From: Clostridia bacterium
Lineage (GTDB): Bacteria; Bacillota; Clostridia; Christensenellales; Borkfalkiaceae
Direction: 5' to 3'
Assembly: GCA_017621155.1 (NCBI GenBank)
Contig: JAGATP010000015.1
Span: forward strand, 62,001-126,000
DNA length: 64,000 nucleotides
Shown: piece after piece, positions 7,525 through 16,348 of the stretch
Layout of the letters: every line of letters starts with the position of its first letter
Position numbering within the stretch: the stretch's first letter is position 1
Translations under genes and position numbers: made by a program
The notes under the pieces: model-generated
What the model was told of the DNA's origin: nothing
The model's input: the letters and a program-made list of their open reading frames with translations, nothing else
Databases searched by the model: none

Positions 7525-8733
7525 CTATTTGACGCGACACGCGCCGAGGGAACGCAGCCTTGCCAAAAAGACGTTCTTGTCCCCGAATACTTTTTTCATT
7601 TCGCTTAGATACTTTGCCGTCTCCTCTTCCTTCAACACGGCGAGAATCGTTCCCGCAAACCCTCCGCCGTGGAGGCGCACCGCGCCGTCCTTGACGATGC
7701 GTTCGGAGAGCGCAAGCGCCAGCAAGATGGGCTGCACCGTGCTTCCCGGGACGAAGGCGTTTTGCAGATAGGCAACCGAACTCCTTCCCGAACGGGAAAC
7801 CTGTTCCAAAAAGCAAGAGACATTCCCCTCTTTTAGCGCTTTGGCGGCAAGATCCACCCGCCTGTTTTCGTCAAAATAGTGTAGCGCACGCAGGACGGCG
7901 CGCTCGCCGAACTTCTCCCTGAGCCTGTTTACGCGATCGAGGAAGAGGAAATAAGGCACTTCGCGCAGCGTTTTCTTGGAAAAGAAGCGCGCAACTTCGC
8001 TCATTTCCTCCTTGATCGAGGCGTAATATTCGGTGAGTCCCGAATGCGAGCCGCCCGTATTGACGAGAACGAGAGCATACCCTTTGGGAAGGGCAAGCCG
8101 TTCCACCACGGGGCTTTCGGGATGCTTAAAGTCAATGCGATTCAAGCCCCCGTAGGAAACACCGCAAGGATCCAGAAGCCCGCAGGGCTTGCCGAAGTAT
8201 TCATTCTCGGCAAATTGGGCGACGACCGCCTTTTCCGTCTTCGAAAGCCTTCCGCCAAGGTACAAGTCGTTGCAGATTTCCGCAACCAGCACTTCAAACG
8301 CCGCCGAAGAGGAGACGCCCGCCCCGCGAAAGACGGTGCTGTCGGTATAGGCGGAAAATCCTCCGACCTCATACCCCTTTGCCCGAAGTGCGGCGACGAT
8401 GCCCTTCGCGATCGAAGCGCTCCGCCCTTTCTCTCCGTCCTTGGGCGTCGTATCCTTCACGGAAAAGCGAATGGGCGAAAACCCCGCAGAGCAGATCTCC
8501 ACCACTCCATCGTCGCGCTTTGCGACGCCCGCGACGATGTCGCAGGAGAGCGCCGAAACAATGACCTCCCCCGCCTGATGATCGGTGTGATTTCCGAGGA
8601 TTTCCGCCCGTCCCGGCGAAGAGTAGAATGCCGTGGAAGGGCCCGCCGCTCTGCATTTCTCCTCGAGCGAAGCATACCGCCTTTCGATTTCCCGTTTGTT
8701 GCAAAAATTGCCGTAAAGTGCCGTAAAATTCAT
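7525..8733 (-). CDS. galK: Galactokinase
   Basis: 402 residues, with the three GHMP-kinase signatures. GRAEILGNHTDHQAG is the galactokinase motif binding galactose, GAGVSSSAAFEVLVA the phosphate-binding loop, and LHGGGFAGTILAVL the C-terminal loop. The enzyme phosphorylates alpha-D-galactose to galactose-1-phosphate with ATP. It is the first gene of the operon galK-galM-S51; neither galT nor galE is in the window. The promoter at 8740-8768 leaves only 6 bases before the ATG and there is no Shine-Dalgarno sequence, so the message is probably leaderless. Confidence 0.95.
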   Translation of the reverse strand: MNFTALYGNFCNKREIERRYASLEEKCRAAGPSTAFYSSPGRAEILGNHTDHQAGEVIVSALSCDIVAGVAKRDDGVVEICSAGFSPIRFSVKDTTPKDGEKGRSASIAKGIVAALRAKGYEVGGFSAYTDSTVFRGAGVSSSAAFEVLVAEICNDLYLGGRLSKTEKAVVAQFAENEYFGKPCGLLDPCGVSYGGLNRIDFKHPESPVVERLALPKGYALVLVNTGGSHSGLTEYYASIKEEMSEVARFFSKKTLREVPYFLFLDRVNRLREKFGERAVLRALHYFDENRRVDLAAKALKEGNVSCFLEQVSRSGRSSVAYLQNAFVPGSTVQPILLALALSERIVKDGAVRLHGGGFAGTILAVLKEEETAKYLSEMKKVFGDKNVFLARLRSLGACRVK

Positions 8734-8739
8734 AGCTGT

Positions 8740-8768
8740 ATTTTATCACAACCATGCTCGTTTGTAAA
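8740..8768 (-). promoter_or_regulatory. galK promoter, leaderless arrangement
   Basis: Minus strand TTTACA (8763-8768), 17-bp spacer, TAAAAT (8740-8745), six bases, then ATG at 8733. Confidence 0.65.
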
Positions 8769-8800
8769 TAAGTGAGGGCGAATTTTGCCAAAATAATTTT

Positions 8801-9484
8801 ATGAAACACAGTCGAACGCTACTCACAGCCTTTCTACTCGCCCTCGCCCTCTTTTTTGCGCTCTCCTCGGGCAAAATCTACGAAAAAACCGTATTCTCCT
8901 TTGCCGAAACCAAGACGGTCTATCTCACCTTCGACGACGGGCCGAGCGACCGCGTGACGCCGCTCGTTCTCGACGTCCTGAAAAAGGAAAAAGTCCCCGC
9001 GACCTTCTTTTTGGTGGGAGCGCAGATGGAAGAGCGGGAGGACTTGGTCAAGCGCATTTATGCGGAAGGGCACGCCATCGGCATTCATACTTACACCCAC
9101 GAATACCGGAAAATCTACGCTTCTGCGGAATCACTCCTAACCGACATTGAAAGAACAAGGCGCAAAATCGAGTCTCTGACGGGAATTTCTCCCACCATCT
9201 ACCGCTTTCCCGGCGGCTCGTTTTCCGTCCGCGAGGAGCTGAAGAAAGCGGTCAAAAAGGCGGGCTATACTTACATCGACTGGAACTGCTGCTGCAGAGA
9301 CGAGGAACTCGCTCGCCCCACCGCAAAGGAGCTGTATGAGGCGACCGTCAAAACCGCCGAGGGAAAGAATCAGGTCGTCCTTTTGTGCCACGATTCGACC
9401 ACCCACCGCGCCACCGCAGAGGCTCTCCCCTCGATCATTTCCTATTTCCGGGATCGCGGTTTCGTGTTTGCAAAGCTGTCTTAA
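8801..9484 (+). CDS. Polysaccharide deacetylase (NodB/PdaA-like), exported
   Basis: 227 residues. An N-terminal hydrophobic helix (about residues 5-25) is a signal peptide or anchor. The NodB domain follows: YLTFDDGPSDRVTP (motif 1, catalytic Asp and metal Asp), HTYTH (motif 2 metal ligands), YRFPGGSF (motif 3) and LLCHDS (motif 5 His). The family removes N-acetyl groups from cell-wall or other amino sugars in a metal-dependent way outside the cell. No Shine-Dalgarno is seen before the ATG. CAAAAT lies 6 bases upstream, in the same geometry as the leaderless genes, but without a good -35. It is divergent from galK. Confidence 0.92.
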   Translation: MKHSRTLLTAFLLALALFFALSSGKIYEKTVFSFAETKTVYLTFDDGPSDRVTPLVLDVLKKEKVPATFFLVGAQMEEREDLVKRIYAEGHAIGIHTYTHEYRKIYASAESLLTDIERTRRKIESLTGISPTIYRFPGGSFSVREELKKAVKKAGYTYIDWNCCCRDEELARPTAKELYEATVKTAEGKNQVVLLCHDSTTHRATAEALPSIISYFRDRGFVFAKLS

Positions 9485-9612
9485 GGCGCAAATCAATTCG
9501 ATTTTTTTATCGCATGAATCATATTTTTTGATTCTCGCACCTTCTTGATCAAAATATCCGTCGATTTCTAAAAAAAATCGATCAAATTCTGAAAAAATTT
9601 TTCGGTTGGGTA

Positions 9613-9641
9613 TTGCACTTTTCTTCGTTTTCCGTTATAAT
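9613..9641 (+). promoter_or_regulatory. Promoter of EF-G-like gene
   Basis: TTGCAC (9613-9618), 17-bp spacer, TATAAT (9636-9641), followed by a leader of about 40 bases with GAGG before ATG 9689. Confidence 0.8.
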
Positions 9642-9688
9642 ACATTCAGGTGGTTTTCACCGAGTATGATAACGAGGAATCTTATATT

Positions 9689-11731
9689 ATGAGCATTTCA
9701 GCAACAGACATTCGCAACATCGCAGTCATCGGGCATAGTGGCAAGGGCAAGACAACTCTGTGCGAAGCCATTTTATTCAATGGCGGAAGCATCGACCGTA
9801 TGGGCAAAACGGAGACGGGAAACACCGTATCCGACTTTGACGAACAGGAGATTGCCAAGAAGAGTTCCATCTCTCTCTCCATCATGCACACGTTCTGGAA
9901 GGAGACCAAGCTCAACCTCTTGGACGTCCCCGGATTTTACGATTATGAAGGAGAGCTCAACGAAGCGCTCCGCGCGTGCGGCGCGGCGCTCGTCGTCATG
10001 GGCGCGGAGGGCGACGTCTCCGTCGGAGCGGAAAAGGCAATCTCCCTCTGCCTGAAAATGAAAAAGCCCCTCGTCATCTTCTTAAACGGCATGGACAAGG
10101 AAAACGCGGATTACCGTGGGACGGTCAACGCCCTGAAGGAAAAATATCACGGCAAGATCGCACCTATCCAGATCCCCATCATGGACGGCAACAAGATGAC
10201 CGGTATCATCAACGCCCTCACGGAAAAAGCGTACCGCTTCAGCACCTCCGGCCCGATCGAAATCGAAATTCCCAAGGATCAGGAAGCCGAAGTCGAAGAA
10301 ATGCAGTACTCCCTGATGGAGACGGCAGCCGAAAACGACGACGTTCTTCTCGAAAAGTACTTTGAGGAAGCCCACCTGACCAGAGAAGAGACGATCCACG
10401 GCATTCGAAAGGGCATTTTTGCCATCAACACCATCCCCGTCATGGCGGGAAGCGCACTGCAAAACAGAGGCGTCATCAACCTCATGAACGAGATCGTCAA
10501 ATACATGCCGCAGGCGGCGGAGCGCAGAGAGCTGCCCGCCCTCGACCTGACGGAAAACACCGTCGTCGGAATCGCCTGCAAGGAAAGCAAGCCCTTTGCG
10601 GCGCAAGTCTTTAAAACGGCGATCGACCCTTACGTCGGAAAGCTCAATTACCTGCGCGTCAACCGCGGCGTTCTCCGCCCCGGAATGACCGTCTTAAACC
10701 CCAACTCCGGCGTGGAGGAACACATCAACGCCGTGTACGTCGTCAACGGCAAAAAGCAGGAATCCGTTCCCGAGCTTTGCGCGGGCGACATCGGCGCAGT
10801 CTCCAAACTCACCGCGACCAATACGGGCGACACCCTCTGCGACAAGTCCGCACCCGTCCAATTCGACCCCATCCTCTTCCCCAAGCCCTCCATCTATATG
10901 GCGGTCTATGCGCAAAAGAGAGGCACGGAGGACAAAATCTTTGCGGGGCTTTCCAAGCTCGCCGAGGAAGACAAGAGCTTTACCGTCTCCAAAGACCCCG
11001 ACACGGGCGAAACGCTCATCGGCGGACAGGGCGAGACGCAGCTTGACGTTTTGTGCAAGAAGTTAAAGCGCAAGTTCGACGTGGACGCAGACCTCAGAAC
11101 GCCCCTCATCGCCTACAAGGAGACCATTCGCGCCACAGCCCTTGCCGAAGGCAAACACAAAAAGCAGTCGGGCGGACACGGACAGTACGGTCATTGCAAA
11201 ATGCGCTTCGAGCCGAGCGAACAGGATTTCGAATTTGCGGAAGAAATCGTCGGCGGAACCGTGCCCAAACAATACATTCCCGCAGTCGAAAAGGGCATCA
11301 TCGAATGCCTTCCCCACGGCGTGCTCGCGGGATACCCCGTCATCAACCTGAAAGCGGTTTTGTACGACGGAAGCTACCATGACGTCGATTCCTCGGAAGC
11401 AGCCTTTAAAGCGGCGGCGGAACTCGCCTTTAAGGACGGCTTAAAAAAGGCAAGTCCCGTCCTTTTGGAGCCCATCATGAAGATGAAGATCGCCGTACCC
11501 GATCAATACCTCGGGGACGTTTTGGGAGATCTCAACAAGCACAGGGGTAGAATTTTGAGCATGGATACCCTCGACGAAATGCAGGTCATCACCGCGGAAG
11601 CCCCCAAAGCGGAAATCCAGACTTACGCCACCACCCTTCGCGCCATCACGCAGGGAAGGGGCAAGTTCACCGAGACCTTCGTTCGCTACGAACAAGTGCC
11701 CGACGCCATTCTCTCCACCATCGTAAAATAA
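9689..11731 (+). CDS. EF-G-like translational GTPase paralogue
   Basis: 680 residues from ATG 9689, preceded by CGAGGA. A GTG at 9650 in frame is less likely because it lacks a spaced ribosome site. The G domain comes first: P-loop GHSGKGKTTL (about residue 15), LLDVPGFYDYEGE in place of the usual DTPGH, and LNGMDKEN in place of NKxD. Domains II to V follow, including GHGQYGHCKMRF and a C-terminal EF-G fold. The Phe replacing the catalytic His of EF-G and the altered NKxD motif mark it as one of the EF-G-like paralogues rather than housekeeping FusA. Its job on the ribosome is not known from sequence. It is monocistronic between promoter and terminator. Confidence 0.88.
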   Translation: MSISATDIRNIAVIGHSGKGKTTLCEAILFNGGSIDRMGKTETGNTVSDFDEQEIAKKSSISLSIMHTFWKETKLNLLDVPGFYDYEGELNEALRACGAALVVMGAEGDVSVGAEKAISLCLKMKKPLVIFLNGMDKENADYRGTVNALKEKYHGKIAPIQIPIMDGNKMTGIINALTEKAYRFSTSGPIEIEIPKDQEAEVEEMQYSLMETAAENDDVLLEKYFEEAHLTREETIHGIRKGIFAINTIPVMAGSALQNRGVINLMNEIVKYMPQAAERRELPALDLTENTVVGIACKESKPFAAQVFKTAIDPYVGKLNYLRVNRGVLRPGMTVLNPNSGVEEHINAVYVVNGKKQESVPELCAGDIGAVSKLTATNTGDTLCDKSAPVQFDPILFPKPSIYMAVYAQKRGTEDKIFAGLSKLAEEDKSFTVSKDPDTGETLIGGQGETQLDVLCKKLKRKFDVDADLRTPLIAYKETIRATALAEGKHKKQSGGHGQYGHCKMRFEPSEQDFEFAEEIVGGTVPKQYIPAVEKGIIECLPHGVLAGYPVINLKAVLYDGSYHDVDSSEAAFKAAAELAFKDGLKKASPVLLEPIMKMKIAVPDQYLGDVLGDLNKHRGRILSMDTLDEMQVITAEAPKAEIQTYATTLRAITQGRGKFTETFVRYEQVPDAILSTIVK

Positions 11732-11747
11732 GAAGAGCGCTATCAGC

Positions 11748-11769
11748 ATCGGCGTTTGAAAACGCCGAT
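11748..11769. other. Hairpin upstream of terminator
   Basis: ATCGGCGTTT and AACGCCGAT form a stable stem with a 3-base loop, 17 bp after the EF-G-like stop. There is no T run. It may stabilise the 3' end ahead of the true terminator. Confidence 0.5.
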
Positions 11770-11777
11770 CAGAACGC

Positions 11778-11812
11778 AAAAAACAGGGAGATGCCACTTC
11801 TCCCTGTTTTTT
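11778..11812. terminator. Bidirectional intrinsic terminator
   Basis: AAAAAACAGGGAG pairs with CTCCCTGTTTTTT around a short loop, between the convergent EF-G-like and SAM methyltransferase genes. Confidence 0.9.
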
Positions 11813-11833
11813 CATGCAAATAAAAATTAAAAT

Positions 11834-12451
11834 TCAGCGCACCAAAGACAACACCCCGGCGCAATGTGAAATCCGCTCGAATTGCATGGTCGGAAATGCC
11901 CTTTGTAGTTCGTCGTACACGAAATAGATTTCTTCGTCATCCCATTCTTCGCCGGCATTTTTGCGACATTCTTCCAAATCCCGCCTGTTTGCAAACGCAA
12001 CGTCTCCGGTCAGGATTGCGCCGCCCTCGTTTAACCGACCGATCAAATCCCGAAGAAAATCTATCTTTTCCTCATCACTCAGATGATGCAGCGAGTACGT
12101 TGCGACGATAAAATCATAGGAGCGGTGCAAAAGCGGCTCTGCCAAGCCCAAAGAGAAATCTCCCTGAAACAAATGGGCGGAAGGCATTTTGGCCCCTGCG
12201 ATTGCAATCATCCTGTCCGAAAAATCCTGTCCCCATACTTCGCAGCCGTTTTCATACAGCTTTTTCGCGAGCGTTCCCGTCCCGAAACCGAGATCGAGCA
12301 CTTTTGCATTTTCTTTCGATCTTACGATTTGATAAATTCTCCCCAACACGCCTTTATATCCCGCAAAAGGATACGTTTGGTCTTCGTCGGAAAGCCCTAC
12401 CTCTTCATCGTAACCGTCTGCCCACAAATCGAATCCCTTTTGATCCAACAT
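11834..12451 (-). CDS. Class I SAM-dependent methyltransferase
   Basis: 205 residues, ATG 12451 after AAAGGAG. The Rossmann SAM-binding loop is KVLDLGFGTGTLAKKL (motif I). Next come VWGQDFSDRMIAIAG with the ribose-binding acidic residue and DFIVATYSLHHLSDEEK (post motif). It resembles small-molecule methyltransferases of the Methyltransf_11/25 type with an N-terminal FDLWADGYDEEV helix. The substrate cannot be predicted. It is a single gene converging on the EF-G-like gene. Confidence 0.85.
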   Translation of the reverse strand: MLDQKGFDLWADGYDEEVGLSDEDQTYPFAGYKGVLGRIYQIVRSKENAKVLDLGFGTGTLAKKLYENGCEVWGQDFSDRMIAIAGAKMPSAHLFQGDFSLGLAEPLLHRSYDFIVATYSLHHLSDEEKIDFLRDLIGRLNEGGAILTGDVAFANRRDLEECRKNAGEEWDDEEIYFVYDELQRAFPTMQFERISHCAGVLSLVR

Positions 12452-12472
12452 AAGCGTTACTCCTTTGCATTT

Positions 12473-12509
12473 AAAAAGCGAGAAAAATAATATAATTTTC
12501 CTCGCTTTT
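12473..12509 (-). terminator. Terminator of zinc-ribbon gene
   Basis: AAAAGCGAG pairs with CTCGCTTTT across a long AT-rich loop and runs into five T on the minus strand, about 40 bp past the zinc-ribbon gene stop. It also lies just upstream of the methyltransferase start. Confidence 0.65.
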
Positions 12510-12546
12510 CTCTTTTAAAATCCACTATCCTTTCTTTGCAAGCGCC

Positions 12547-13086
12547 TTAAGAAAGAAGATTGAATTTTCCGATCAAAGGCAATCTCTTTGCCTTGCCCGT
12601 GACGGCGTTGCAGATGCCCAAAACCACGAGAACGATGGTGAAAATACCCAAAGCCGCAGAGACGAGTCCTCCGATGATAACGCCCACGACGGGAATGAAC
12701 ATGAGAATTGCCGAGCTGACGCCGCAAACCACGCCGACAATGAGGTCGAAGATGAAGAGCACGAGTCCCTGATTGGCATGGAATCTCGCATACTTGGAGT
12801 CTTTCGCCCCAAGCAGAGGAATAAGGAACAAAATTCCCAGATAAGCGAACAGGGAAATGACCTTGTTGTTCTCGATGTCCTTGGGATCGAAATCATTGGT
12901 CTTGTCTTCCGTGTCGGTAAACTGTTGGAAGGTCTCCTTCGCCTTATCCTCAAAGCTCTTGTTCTCCGTCTTCTCCTCAGTCTGAGGCTCTTCGATGGTC
13001 ACTTCCACCTCTTCGACCGGCTCCCCGCAGGAAGGGCAGACTTTCGTGCCCTCTTCGAGGGGCAGACCGCACTTTTTGCAATACAT
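12547..13086 (-). CDS. Zinc-ribbon DUF4870-like membrane protein
   Basis: 179 residues, ATG 13086 after GGAGG. The N terminus MYCKKCGLPLEEGTKVCPSC is a zinc ribbon with two CxxC pairs. An acidic low-complexity linker (residues about 27-65) is followed by three hydrophobic helices (FAYLGILFLIPLL, LVLFIFDLIVGVVC, IVLVVLGICNAVTG). The motif YARFHANQGLVLFI is characteristic of the DUF4870 membrane family. Function unknown. It lies 18 bp downstream of pyrE on the same strand and may be read through from the pyr operon. Confidence 0.8.
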   Translation of the reverse strand: MYCKKCGLPLEEGTKVCPSCGEPVEEVEVTIEEPQTEEKTENKSFEDKAKETFQQFTDTEDKTNDFDPKDIENNKVISLFAYLGILFLIPLLGAKDSKYARFHANQGLVLFIFDLIVGVVCGVSSAILMFIPVVGVIIGGLVSAALGIFTIVLVVLGICNAVTGKAKRLPLIGKFNLLS

Positions 13087-13104
13087 ATTTTTACCTCCGT
13101 ATAA

Positions 13105-13764
13105 TTATATATTTACTCCGTAAGTCTCGCGATATGCCTTCATTGCGGGAAGATACTCCTTCCCTCCGATGACGCCGCGCTCGATTGCGGAGATAATATC
13201 GTTCATATTGACGATGGAATACACCTTGACGCCGAACTCTTTGTCGACTTCCTGAACGGCGGAGAGATCGGACGCAAGCCCCCGCTCCATTCTGTCCACG
13301 GAAATGACCATACCGACGATTTGCACCTTGGAGCTCGCCTCAATCTTGGGCAGCATTTCGCGCAGCGCCTTGCCGCTCGTCATGACATCCTCGATGAGAA
13401 TCACCCGCTCGCCGTCCTCCAGGCTCTTCCCGACGAAGAGCCCGCCCTCGCCGTGATCCTTCACTTCCTTGCGATCGAAGCAGTAGTTGAGCTCTTTATG
13501 GTAATCGTTGAAAAGGGCAATGCTCGCAGCGACGGCAAGGGGAATCCCCTTATAGGCAGGGCCGATGAGGGTATCTGCCGAAAGCCCGTGCTCCTCAATG
13601 CAAGCCGCGTAGTATTTCCCGAGGCGCGCAAGCTGTGCCCCCGTCTTATAGTTGCCCGTGTTGATGAAGTAGGGCGCTTGCCTACCGCTCTTTAAGGTAA
13701 AAGAGCCGAATTTGAGCACGCCGCACTCCACCATGAATTTGATAAATTCCTCTTTGTAAGTCAT
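13105..13764 (-). CDS. pyrE: Orotate phosphoribosyltransferase
   Basis: 219 residues. It contains the PRPP-binding loop ERVILIEDVMTSGKALREM with the acidic pair, and GPAYKGIPLAVAASIAL for the pyrophosphate/flexible loop region. FDRKEVKDHGEGG is the mobile catalytic loop with Lys and His. It converts orotate and PRPP to OMP. It is the last biosynthetic gene of the pyr operon, 9 bp after pyrD. Confidence 0.95.
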   Translation of the reverse strand: MTYKEEFIKFMVECGVLKFGSFTLKSGRQAPYFINTGNYKTGAQLARLGKYYAACIEEHGLSADTLIGPAYKGIPLAVAASIALFNDYHKELNYCFDRKEVKDHGEGGLFVGKSLEDGERVILIEDVMTSGKALREMLPKIEASSKVQIVGMVISVDRMERGLASDLSAVQEVDKEFGVKVYSIVNMNDIISAIERGVIGGKEYLPAMKAYRETYGVNI

Positions 13765-13773
13765 ATCGTCCTC

Positions 13774-14685
13774 CTAGTTCATCCGAACCGTTCCGACAAG
13801 CTCGGTAATGCTCTTGATCTTGTGCCGATCGCACCAGGCGTTCATTCCCGCTATGATGTTCGGCATGGCATACACGTTTGTAAAATTCGCCGTACCGACC
13901 TGCACCGCGAACGCGCCCGCCATCATAAACTCGATGGCGTCCTCCGCCGTCGCAATGCCGCCCATGCCGATGACGGGAATTTTCACCGCCTTCGCCACTT
14001 CGTAGACCATTCGAACGGCAATCGGCTTGATGCCCTCGCCCGAAACGCCGCCCGTATTGTTGGCAATGACGGGACGCCGCCTTTCGATGTCGATGACCAT
14101 ACCCGTAAAGGTATTGACGAGAGAGACGCAATCCGCCCCCGCCGATTCCGCCGCGCACGCATTTATGGCAATGCTCTCGACGTTGGGAGAGAGCTTGACG
14201 ATGAGAGGCGTCTTTCCGAGTGCGGATTTTGCCGTCCTCGTCACCTCCGCGATCGTCTCCGGGCGAATGCCGAACGCCATGCCGCCGCTGCGCACGTTGG
14301 GACAGGAGATGTTCAATTCGACAAAATCGACCAACCCGTCCAGCTTTTCGCAGATATCGTGATAGTCCTCCACCGTCTTGCCCGCCACGTTGGCGATGAC
14401 GACCGTGCCCTTGGATTTCAGCCAAGGCAAGTCTTTTTCGATGAAGTGATCGACGCCGGGGTTTTGCAGCCCCACGGCGTTTAAGATAACGCTCCTTCCC
14501 TCCGCAATGCGGGGCGTGGGATTTCCAAGCCTCTTTTCGAGAGTGAGTCCTTTGGAGGAAATTCCCCCGAGTTGACCCACGTCGTAAAACTCGTCAAGCT
14601 CTCTGCCGAATCCCACCGTTCCGGAAGCCCCGATGACGGGATTTTGGAAGGAAACGCCGCAAATTGTCGTCCTCAAATCAGCCAT
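13774..14685 (-). CDS. pyrD: Dihydroorotate dehydrogenase B, catalytic subunit
   Basis: 303 residues from ATG 14685, which shares one base with the pyrK stop (TAATG); longer frames upstream are antisense to nothing useful and lie inside pyrK. The class 1B hallmarks are NPVIGASGTVGFG, the FMN-binding SSKGLT, the active-site ELNISCPNVRSGG with catalytic Cys, and NNTGGVSGEGIKPIA plus GMGGIATAEDA for the FMN phosphate. It oxidises dihydroorotate to orotate and passes electrons to NAD+ through PyrK. Confidence 0.96.
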   Translation of the reverse strand: MADLRTTICGVSFQNPVIGASGTVGFGRELDEFYDVGQLGGISSKGLTLEKRLGNPTPRIAEGRSVILNAVGLQNPGVDHFIEKDLPWLKSKGTVVIANVAGKTVEDYHDICEKLDGLVDFVELNISCPNVRSGGMAFGIRPETIAEVTRTAKSALGKTPLIVKLSPNVESIAINACAAESAGADCVSLVNTFTGMVIDIERRRPVIANNTGGVSGEGIKPIAVRMVYEVAKAVKIPVIGMGGIATAEDAIEFMMAGAFAVQVGTANFTNVYAMPNIIAGMNAWCDRHKIKSITELVGTVRMN

Positions 14686-15449
14686 TACAAGTTCACCTCC
14701 CCGATGGAAAAGACAGGGCCGTCCTTGCACACCCTGGCATGTTCGCCGTTCGTGAGATTGCACACGCAGACGAGGCAAGCGCCGATTCCGCACCCCATTC
14801 TCTCTTCGAGGGAAACAAAGCATGGCGTTTTTACGCCCCTTTCCTTCACCGCCTGCTGCAACGCTTTCAGCATGACGGGAGGGCCGCAGGCAAAAATCAC
14901 GTCGAACGCGCCCTCTTCGTAATCTTCCAGGAAGAGCTGCACGGCGTTCTTCTTTTCGCCGACGCTTCCGTCGTCCGTCCCGAGGACGACGCGGGAGCGC
15001 TCTGCAAATTCGTTCAAAAAGCAAATCGCATTTTGGTTGCGGAAGCCGAGATAGGAGGTAAACGCCCTGCCCTGATACCCCTCCGCAACGGATAAGAGGG
15101 GGAACACCCCCACTCCGCCGCCGATGAGGGCGACTTTTTTCTCTTCGGGCTTTAAATAGAAGCCGTTGCCGAGCGGAAGCAGAGCGGAAAGGACGTCTCC
15201 CCGTTTCCGAAGGCACAACGCCCTCGTCCCCACTCCTTTGACCTGATAACAGACGGTGACGGAAGAATCCGTCTTTCTGCACACGCCCAAGGGACGTTTG
15301 AGGAGAAGGTTTTGCTCCCCCGTCGAGAGGTTGACGAACTGTCCGGGTCTCACTTCCTTCGCAAGATCAGAGGGAACGGAAAAGGTCAACGCATAGATGT
15401 TTTCCGCAATTTCTTTATTTTCGAGAATTTCAACCTTTATTTCGCGCAT
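14685..15449 (-). CDS. pyrK: Dihydroorotate dehydrogenase B, electron-transfer subunit
   Basis: 254 residues. An FAD-binding ferredoxin-reductase-like fold contains RPLGVCR for the flavin and VALIGGGVGVFPLL for NAD. The C-terminal cysteines of MGCGIGACLVCVCN plus a distal ARVCKDGP provide the four ligands of the [2Fe-2S] cluster. It joins PyrD in a heterotetramer and reduces NAD+. It overlaps pyrF by 13 bp upstream and pyrD by one base downstream. Confidence 0.95.
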   Translation of the reverse strand: MREIKVEILENKEIAENIYALTFSVPSDLAKEVRPGQFVNLSTGEQNLLLKRPLGVCRKTDSSVTVCYQVKGVGTRALCLRKRGDVLSALLPLGNGFYLKPEEKKVALIGGGVGVFPLLSVAEGYQGRAFTSYLGFRNQNAICFLNEFAERSRVVLGTDDGSVGEKKNAVQLFLEDYEEGAFDVIFACGPPVMLKALQQAVKERGVKTPCFVSLEERMGCGIGACLVCVCNLTNGEHARVCKDGPVFSIGEVNL

Positions 15450-16348
15450 TGCATGACTCCGATGGTAGAAGAGAGATCTTTCTGCATCTCGACGACGGCA
15501 GCCCTTGCCGCCTCCGCATACGTTCCGCCCTTCTTGCGATAGGCGCAGAGGATTCCTCTGGAGTTGTTGACGATGCCGCCGATTCCGTTCTCGTCAAAGC
15601 AGTTCTTGAGCATGGCGGCATTTGCGCCCTGCGCGCCGTAACCGGGAATCAAGAAGAAGGTGTGTCTGAGCTCTCCCCTCAGTCGCTTCGCCTCTTCGGG
15701 TTTGGTCGCGCCGACGACTGCGCCGACGGCGGAGTAGCCGTATTTTCCGATCGTGCTCTCGCCCCACTTTTCAACCATTTCGCCCATGAGCTCGTAAATC
15801 GTCCTGCCGTCCTCGAGCTTTAAATTCTGAATTTCATCTCCCGAAGGGTTGGAAGTCTTGACGAGGACGAAAATGCCCTTGTTTCCCTTTTCGCACTCTG
15901 CCGTAAAGGGAAGAATCCCGTCCGAGCCGAGATAGCCGTTGACGGTGAGCATATCGGCGGGAAACGCCTCGATCGCCTTGTCGCCGATAGAAGTCTCGCC
16001 AAGATACGCCTTTGCATAGCAGGAAGCGGTCGAGCCGATGTCGTTGCGCTTGCAGTCGGCAATGACGAACAGCCCCTTCTCCTTGGCGTAAGCGCACGTC
16101 TCGCGAAACGCCTTGAGCCCCTCTTCTCCGTACATTTCGTAATAGGCGATCTGCACCTTCACCGCAGGGACGAGATCGCACACGGCGTCCACGATTCCCT
16201 TGTTGAAGGCGAGAATTGCCTCTGCCGCCCCCTCGAAGGAACAGACGCCTTCCTTCATCTCGTCGGGAAGGTAGTCAAAGGAAGTATCCAGCCCCACGCA
16301 GGTGGGGTTTTGCTTTGCCACGATTGCTTCAATGAGTTGATCGATCAT
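15437..16348 (-). CDS. pyrF: Orotidine 5'-phosphate decarboxylase, type 2
   Basis: 303 residues, the longer type 2 (mycobacterial/clostridial) form. The N-terminal CVGLDTSFDYLP and the catalytic IADCKRNDIGSTASCY (DxKxxD) are present. FFLIPGYGAQGA forms the phosphate-gripping region. It decarboxylates OMP to UMP. Overlaps: 4 bp with pyrC, 13 bp with pyrK. Confidence 0.95.
   Translation of the reverse strand: MIDQLIEAIVAKQNPTCVGLDTSFDYLPDEMKEGVCSFEGAAEAILAFNKGIVDAVCDLVPAVKVQIAYYEMYGEEGLKAFRETCAYAKEKGLFVIADCKRNDIGSTASCYAKAYLGETSIGDKAIEAFPADMLTVNGYLGSDGILPFTAECEKGNKGIFVLVKTSNPSGDEIQNLKLEDGRTIYELMGEMVEKWGESTIGKYGYSAVGAVVGATKPEEAKRLRGELRHTFFLIPGYGAQGANAAMLKNCFDENGIGGIVNNSRGILCAYRKKGGTYAEAARAAVVEMQKDLSSTIGVMQCAK

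Noticed and set aside
9485-9612. Weak hairpins with T runs after the polysaccharide deacetylase gene
   Set aside because: Stems of only about five AT-rich pairs; not enough to call a terminator.
9650-9688. GTG start for the EF-G-like gene 13 codons upstream
   Set aside because: No ribosome site spaced to it. The ATG at 9689 has GAGGA, and family members begin near the P-loop at this distance.
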